Shown: piece after piece, positions 15,514 through 18,696 of the stretch
Numbering within the stretch: position 1 is the stretch's first letter
How the letters are laid out: the number at the start of each line of letters is the position of its first letter
Origin: Acetobacteraceae bacterium
GTDB lineage: Bacteria > Pseudomonadota > Alphaproteobacteria > Acetobacterales > Acetobacteraceae
Assembly (NCBI GenBank): GCA_020853405.1
Contig: JADYYZ010000050.1
Coordinates: 1-18,696 of the forward strand
Direction: 5' to 3'
DNA: 18,696 bases
The notes under the pieces: model-generated
What the model saw: only the letters and a program-made list of their open reading frames with translations
The model's database searches: none
Told to the model about the DNA's origin: nothing
Position numbers and translations under genes: made by a program

Positions 15514-16794
15514 CTAGATGTTCTTCGGCGCATAACGCGCAAACCGCACATCGGCGGTCTTCTCGTGCGCCAGCATGCCTTCGGTGCGGCAGATGCGGCC
15601 CATCACCGGCGCGATGCGGCGGCTGGCATCGTCGCTCAGCCGCTGCCAGGTGACGGTCTTGATGAACTTGCCCACCCACAGCCCGCCGGTGTAGCGCGCG
15701 GCACGCCCGGTCGGCAGCGTGTGGTTGGTGCCGACGCCCTTGTCGCCATAGGCCACGGTGCTCTGCTCGCCGACGAACAGGCTGCCGTAGTTCCTGAGCC
15801 TTTCGAGGTACCAGTCATCCTTCGCGGTCTGCAGCTCCAGGTGCTCGGGCGCGTATTCGTCGCTGACCGCTGCCGCCTCCTCGTCGTCGTCGACCACGAT
15901 GACCTCGCCGAAATTCTTCCAGGCGGTCTCGGCGACCGCCTGCGTCGGCAGGGTGGGGAGCTGGCGGGCGATCTCGGCCAGCACGGCCTGGCCGAATTTC
16001 TCGCTGGTGGTGAACAGCCAGGCGGGCGAATCCGGCCCATGCTCGGCCTGGCCCAGGAGATCGGTCGCGACCAGCGCAGGGTCGGCGCTGTCGTCCGCGA
16101 TCACCGCGATCTCGGTCGGGCCAGCCAGCAGGTCGATGCCGACGGTGCCGAACAGCTGGCGCTTCGCTTCCGCCACGAACGCATTGCCGGGGCCCGTCAC
16201 GAAATCGCGCGCGCCCATGCCGATGCAGCCGAACGCCATCGAGGCGAGCGCCTGCACGCCGCCGACGCAGAAGATCTCGTCGGCGCCGGACTGCGCCATG
16301 GCGTAGAGCGTGGGCGCGTAGATGCCGTCGGCATCGCGCGGCGGGGCGGCGCCGATCACGTGCGCGCAGCCGGCGGCCTTGGCGGTGGCGATGCTCATGA
16401 TCGCGGCCGCGATCAGCGGATACTTGCCGCCCGGGATGTAGCAGCCGACCTTCTCGATCGGGATCAGTTTCTGGCCGAGCGTGATGCCGGGGTCGATCTC
16501 GGTCGCGAACTCGCGCATCGACTCGCGCTGGGCGCGGGCGAACCCGGTCACCTGCTTCAGCGCATAGGCGAAATCATCCTTGAAGGTTTCCGGCAGCGCC
16601 CGTTCCACCGCGCGCACGCGGTCGGGCGGTTCGCGGAACCCTGCCTTCTCCCATTTGTCGAACTGGCGCGCGTATTTCGCGACCGCGGCATCGCCGTTCG
16701 CCTCGATGTCGGCGATGATCCCGCGCACCGTCTCCTGCACGCGCGAACGATCCGCCGCCGCCGGGGGCGATGCCTGCTTCAGCCAGCGTCGCAT
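15514..16794 (-). CDS. hisD: Histidinol dehydrogenase-family protein, probably a catabolic paralogue
   Basis: This 426-residue NAD-dependent dehydrogenase belongs to the HisD family. Residues matching the E. coli zinc and catalytic set are all present: Q249 and H252 (GQAEHGPDS), E317-H318 (YAPEHLEL), D351 and H358 (YGDKGVGTNHTLPTG) and H410 with E405 (EGMLAH). NAD-site residues Y119 (CYIPGG), Q181 (GGVQAL) and N204 (GPGN) are also kept. It differs from biosynthetic HisD at PGGKYPLIAAAIMS, where biosynthetic enzymes usually have a Ser-Thr pair, and at AGPTE (Thr for Ser). It heads an importer operon and no other his gene is near. Related family members such as sulfopropanediol dehydrogenase HpsN oxidise other alcohols, so a catabolic role is likely but the substrate is unknown. 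The start is secured by AAGGAG six bases before the ATG. Confidence 0.93.
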   Translation of the reverse strand: MRRWLKQASPPAAADRSRVQETVRGIIADIEANGDAAVAKYARQFDKWEKAGFREPPDRVRAVERALPETFKDDFAYALKQVTGFARAQRESMREFATEIDPGITLGQKLIPIEKVGCYIPGGKYPLIAAAIMSIATAKAAGCAHVIGAAPPRDADGIYAPTLYAMAQSGADEIFCVGGVQALASMAFGCIGMGARDFVTGPGNAFVAEAKRQLFGTVGIDLLAGPTEIAVIADDSADPALVATDLLGQAEHGPDSPAWLFTTSEKFGQAVLAEIARQLPTLPTQAVAETAWKNFGEVIVVDDDEEAAAVSDEYAPEHLELQTAKDDWYLERLRNYGSLFVGEQSTVAYGDKGVGTNHTLPTGRAARYTGGLWVGKFIKTVTWQRLSDDASRRIAPVMGRICRTEGMLAHEKTADVRFARYAPKNI

Positions 16795-16821
16795 CGGTGT
16801 CTCCTTCCCCGAATGCGGGGC

Positions 16822-16851
16822 AGCCTAGCTAGCGGGGGAATGGACTGTCAA
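16822..16851 (-). promoter_or_regulatory. Candidate promoter of the HisD-like/importer operon
   Basis: On the minus strand a perfect TTGACA box (plus 16846-16851) is followed after 18 bases by TAGGCT (plus 16822-16827, three of six matches, including the first two and last positions of TATAAT). Transcription would begin near 16815 with a leader of about 20 bases that carries the AAGGAG ribosome binding site. A small 5-bp GC hairpin (16807-16820) overlaps the expected start site. The box lies in the 101-bp divergent gap before cydD. Confidence 0.55.
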
Positions 16852-16895
16852 CGTGGGCGCGCGCAAGGATAGCGGCCAGCACGGACAAGGATGCA

Positions 16896-18575
16896 ATGAG
16901 CCGCAGCAAGCGACCGGCCCGCGCCTTTCTTGCAACCGAGGCGCGGCGCGCGCGTCGGCGTGCGGTGCTGCCGGTGGCGCTCGGCGTCGGCGCTGGGCTG
17001 GCCGCGATCCTGCAGGCCTGGCTCGTTGCTGCCGTGCTCGCCCTGGTGCTGCGGGGCGCGCCCGCCGCCGACGCGCTGCCCCCGCTTGCGGGCGCTGCCC
17101 TGCTGGTGCTGCTGCGCGCGGGCCTTGCCGCCTGGCAGGAGGCCGCCGCGTTCGCCGCGGGTGCGGGCCTGCGCCAGGATCTGCGGGCGCGGCTGTTCGC
17201 GCATATCGAGGCGCTCGGCCCCGCCTGGACCGAGGCGCGCGAATCCGGCGCGCTCGCCAGCGCCCTGGTCGAGCGGACCGAGGCCCTGCAGGGCTTCTTC
17301 GCCCGCTGGCTTCCGGCGGTGGCGATGGCCGCGGTGCTGCCGTTCGCCGCCGGCCTGGTCGCGTTCGGCATCGACGCGACGGTCGGTATCGGCCTGCTGC
17401 TGCTGCCGCTCGCGAGCGCGCTGGCGCTGGCGATCGGCGGCATCGGGGCAGCGCGTGCAGCCCGCGACCAGTTCAGGGAGCTCGCGCGCATGGGCGCGCA
17501 CTTCCTCGACCGCATGCGGGGCCTCGGCACGCTGGTGGTGCTGAACCAGCAGGAGGCGGAGGCCAGGCGCATCGCCGCGGTCGCCGATGATTTCCGCCGC
17601 CGCACCATGGCGGTGATGCGGGTCGCCGTGCTGACCTCGGCATTGCTCGAGGCGGTGTTCGTGACGGCGGTGGCACTGGTCGCGCTGCGCGCCGGACTCG
17701 CGCTTCGCGCCGGCACGATGCAGCTGCACCAGGGCCTGTTCCTGCTGCTGCTGGTGCCGGAGATGTTCATGCCGATGCGCGCCCTGCTTGCCGCCTATCA
17801 CGATCGCCAGCAGGCCGGCGGCGCCGCCGAGGCACTCGCCGAGATCATGGACGAACCGGCGCCGGTGGCCGGAACGCTCGCGCTTGCCGACCCGGCGCGG
17901 GCCGAGATCGTGGTCGAGCGCGCCAGCGTCCGCTATGCCGGGCGCGAGGCGCCGGCGCTCGATGGCTTCTCGTGCCGTGCCGCCGACGGCGAATGCGTCG
18001 TGCTGATGGGGCCGAGCGGGGCGGGCAAGTCCACCCTGCTCGACCTGCTGCTCGGGCTGCGTGCGCCGGATTCGGGGCGCGTGCTGCTGAACGGCGTGCC
18101 GATCCACGCGCTGTCCGCGGCAGCGCGCGCCCAGGCCATCACCTGGATCGGCAGCAGGCCGAAACTTTTCGCCGGAACCCTGCGCGAGAACCTGCTGCTT
18201 GGCCGCCCCGGCGCCAGCGATGCCGAGCTGCTGCACGCCCTGCACGCCGCACAGCTCGGCCCGGTGCTGGCGCGGCTGCCGCAGGGCCTCGACAGCCAGG
18301 TCGGCGAGGGCGGCTTCGGCCTCTCGGGCGGCGAGGCGCAGCGCGTTGCGATCGCGCGCGCCTGGCTGCGTGACAGCCGCCTGCTGCTGCTCGATGAACC
18401 GACCGCGCATCTCGACCCAGCGACCGAGGCGCAGCTGCTGGAGAGCCTGCGAAACCTCGCTGCCGGCCGCACGGTGATCATGGCAACGCATTCGCCGGCG
18501 GCGGCCCTTGCCGGCCGGGTGGTCACGCTGGGCCCTGCCGTGCGGCGCGAACGGCACCGCGAGCTCGCACAATGA
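16896..18575 (+). CDS. cydD: Heterodimeric ABC exporter subunit CydD
   Basis: CydD pairs with CydC to form the inner-membrane exporter (cysteine, glutathione and possibly haem related) needed for assembly of cytochrome bd oxidase. This 559-residue protein has an N-terminal membrane domain of about six segments (residues 25-300) and a C-terminal ATPase with Walker A GPSGAGKS (372-379), signature LSGGE (476-480), Walker B LLLLDE (496-501) and H-loop H532. The Q-loop is unusual: where CydD normally has a glutamine before the Pro (WVGQ or WVPQ), this protein has WIGSRP, with Ser420. The ATG at 16896 follows AAGG with a five-base spacer. It overlaps cydC by four bases and is divergent from the HisD-like operon. 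Confidence 0.93.
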   Translation: MSRSKRPARAFLATEARRARRRAVLPVALGVGAGLAAILQAWLVAAVLALVLRGAPAADALPPLAGAALLVLLRAGLAAWQEAAAFAAGAGLRQDLRARLFAHIEALGPAWTEARESGALASALVERTEALQGFFARWLPAVAMAAVLPFAAGLVAFGIDATVGIGLLLLPLASALALAIGGIGAARAARDQFRELARMGAHFLDRMRGLGTLVVLNQQEAEARRIAAVADDFRRRTMAVMRVAVLTSALLEAVFVTAVALVALRAGLALRAGTMQLHQGLFLLLLVPEMFMPMRALLAAYHDRQQAGGAAEALAEIMDEPAPVAGTLALADPARAEIVVERASVRYAGREAPALDGFSCRAADGECVVLMGPSGAGKSTLLDLLLGLRAPDSGRVLLNGVPIHALSAAARAQAITWIGSRPKLFAGTLRENLLLGRPGASDAELLHALHAAQLGPVLARLPQGLDSQVGEGGFGLSGGEAQRVAIARAWLRDSRLLLLDEPTAHLDPATEAQLLESLRNLAAGRTVIMATHSPAAALAGRVVTLGPAVRRERHRELAQ

Positions 18576-18696
18576 CGACGCTCGCTGGCCCGATCGCCTG
18601 GGCGCTTGGGCGGCTTGCGCCCCGGGCACCCTGGCTGCTGGCAGGTGGCGCGAGCGCGCTCGGCGTTTTCCTGCTGAATGCCGGCCTGATGGCAGC
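18572..18696 (+). CDS. cydC: Heterodimeric ABC exporter subunit CydC, 3' truncated
   Basis: The ATG at 18572 overlaps the cydD stop as ATGA, and the frame stays open to the window edge, giving 41 residues. They include a basic, proline-containing start (LGRLAPRAP) and then a hydrophobic segment (WLLAGGASALGVFLLNAGLMA), which resembles the first transmembrane helix of CydC-type exporters. Identity is mostly inferred from its position after cydD, since CydC almost always follows it in one operon. The ATPase half and most of the membrane domain lie outside the window. Confidence 0.8.
   Translation, partial: MTTLAGPIAWALGRLAPRAPWLLAGGASALGVFLLNAGLMA

Noticed and set aside
14092..16872. 926-residue plus-strand open frame opposite the HisD-like and binding-protein genes
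   Set aside because: The composition is typical of a high-GC antisense frame, with no domain. It covers two genes of clear homology on the opposite strand and their intergenic gap.
16848..18629. 593-residue open frame on the minus strand opposite cydD
   Set aside because: Its translation is low-complexity (Arg, Gln, Ala, His) and it mirrors the conserved ATPase motifs of CydD on the other strand, so it is a shadow frame.

Overview
The window is GC-rich, densely packed bacterial chromosome with all gaps at or below about 135 bp. Codon choice, the YraN/ComM pair, the hut gene set with HutF, and the CydDC exporter point to an alphaproteobacterium, probably Rhodospirillales/Acetobacteraceae-like. 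That placement is inference from gene content and base composition. I see no rRNA, tRNA, insertion sequence, prophage, CRISPR array or sign of recent transfer.

Layout, left to right: (1) the 3' end of yraN (+), convergent with comM (-). (2) A histidine-degradation block: hutH and hutI on the minus strand, with comM overlapping the end of hutI by a TTGA junction, and hutF divergent on the plus strand. hutU and hutG are not in the window. (3) A minus-strand run from 16794 to 6155 made of two carbohydrate-type ABC importer sets. The upstream set (16794-11131) encodes a histidinol-dehydrogenase-family enzyme, a periplasmic binding protein, two permeases and a MalK/UgpC-type ATPase. A single class I methyltransferase follows with its own candidate promoter. 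The downstream set (10064-6155) encodes a second binding protein, two permeases and a PuuE-like polysaccharide-deacetylase-fold hydrolase, but no ATPase. (4) On the plus strand, cydD and the start of cydC, the heterodimeric exporter needed for cytochrome bd assembly; the window ends inside cydC.

How the genes may work together: HutH, HutI and HutF fit the five-step pathway from histidine through urocanate, imidazolone propionate and formiminoglutamate to formylglutamate. Each importer set is coupled to one soluble enzyme (a HisD-family dehydrogenase and a PuuE-like hydrolase), which suggests uptake followed by catabolism of two small solutes whose identity the sequence does not give. The lone ATPase may serve both permease pairs.

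The most interesting non-coding signals are a 15-bp intercistronic hairpin just after the second binding-protein gene, a LacI-type operator-like palindrome next to the ribosome binding site of the other binding-protein gene, a hairpin after the ATPase gene, and a consensus TTGACA promoter before the HisD-like gene. I did not find a clearly unprecedented system. The best candidates for something undescribed are the catabolic HisD-family operon and the two importers sharing one ATPase.
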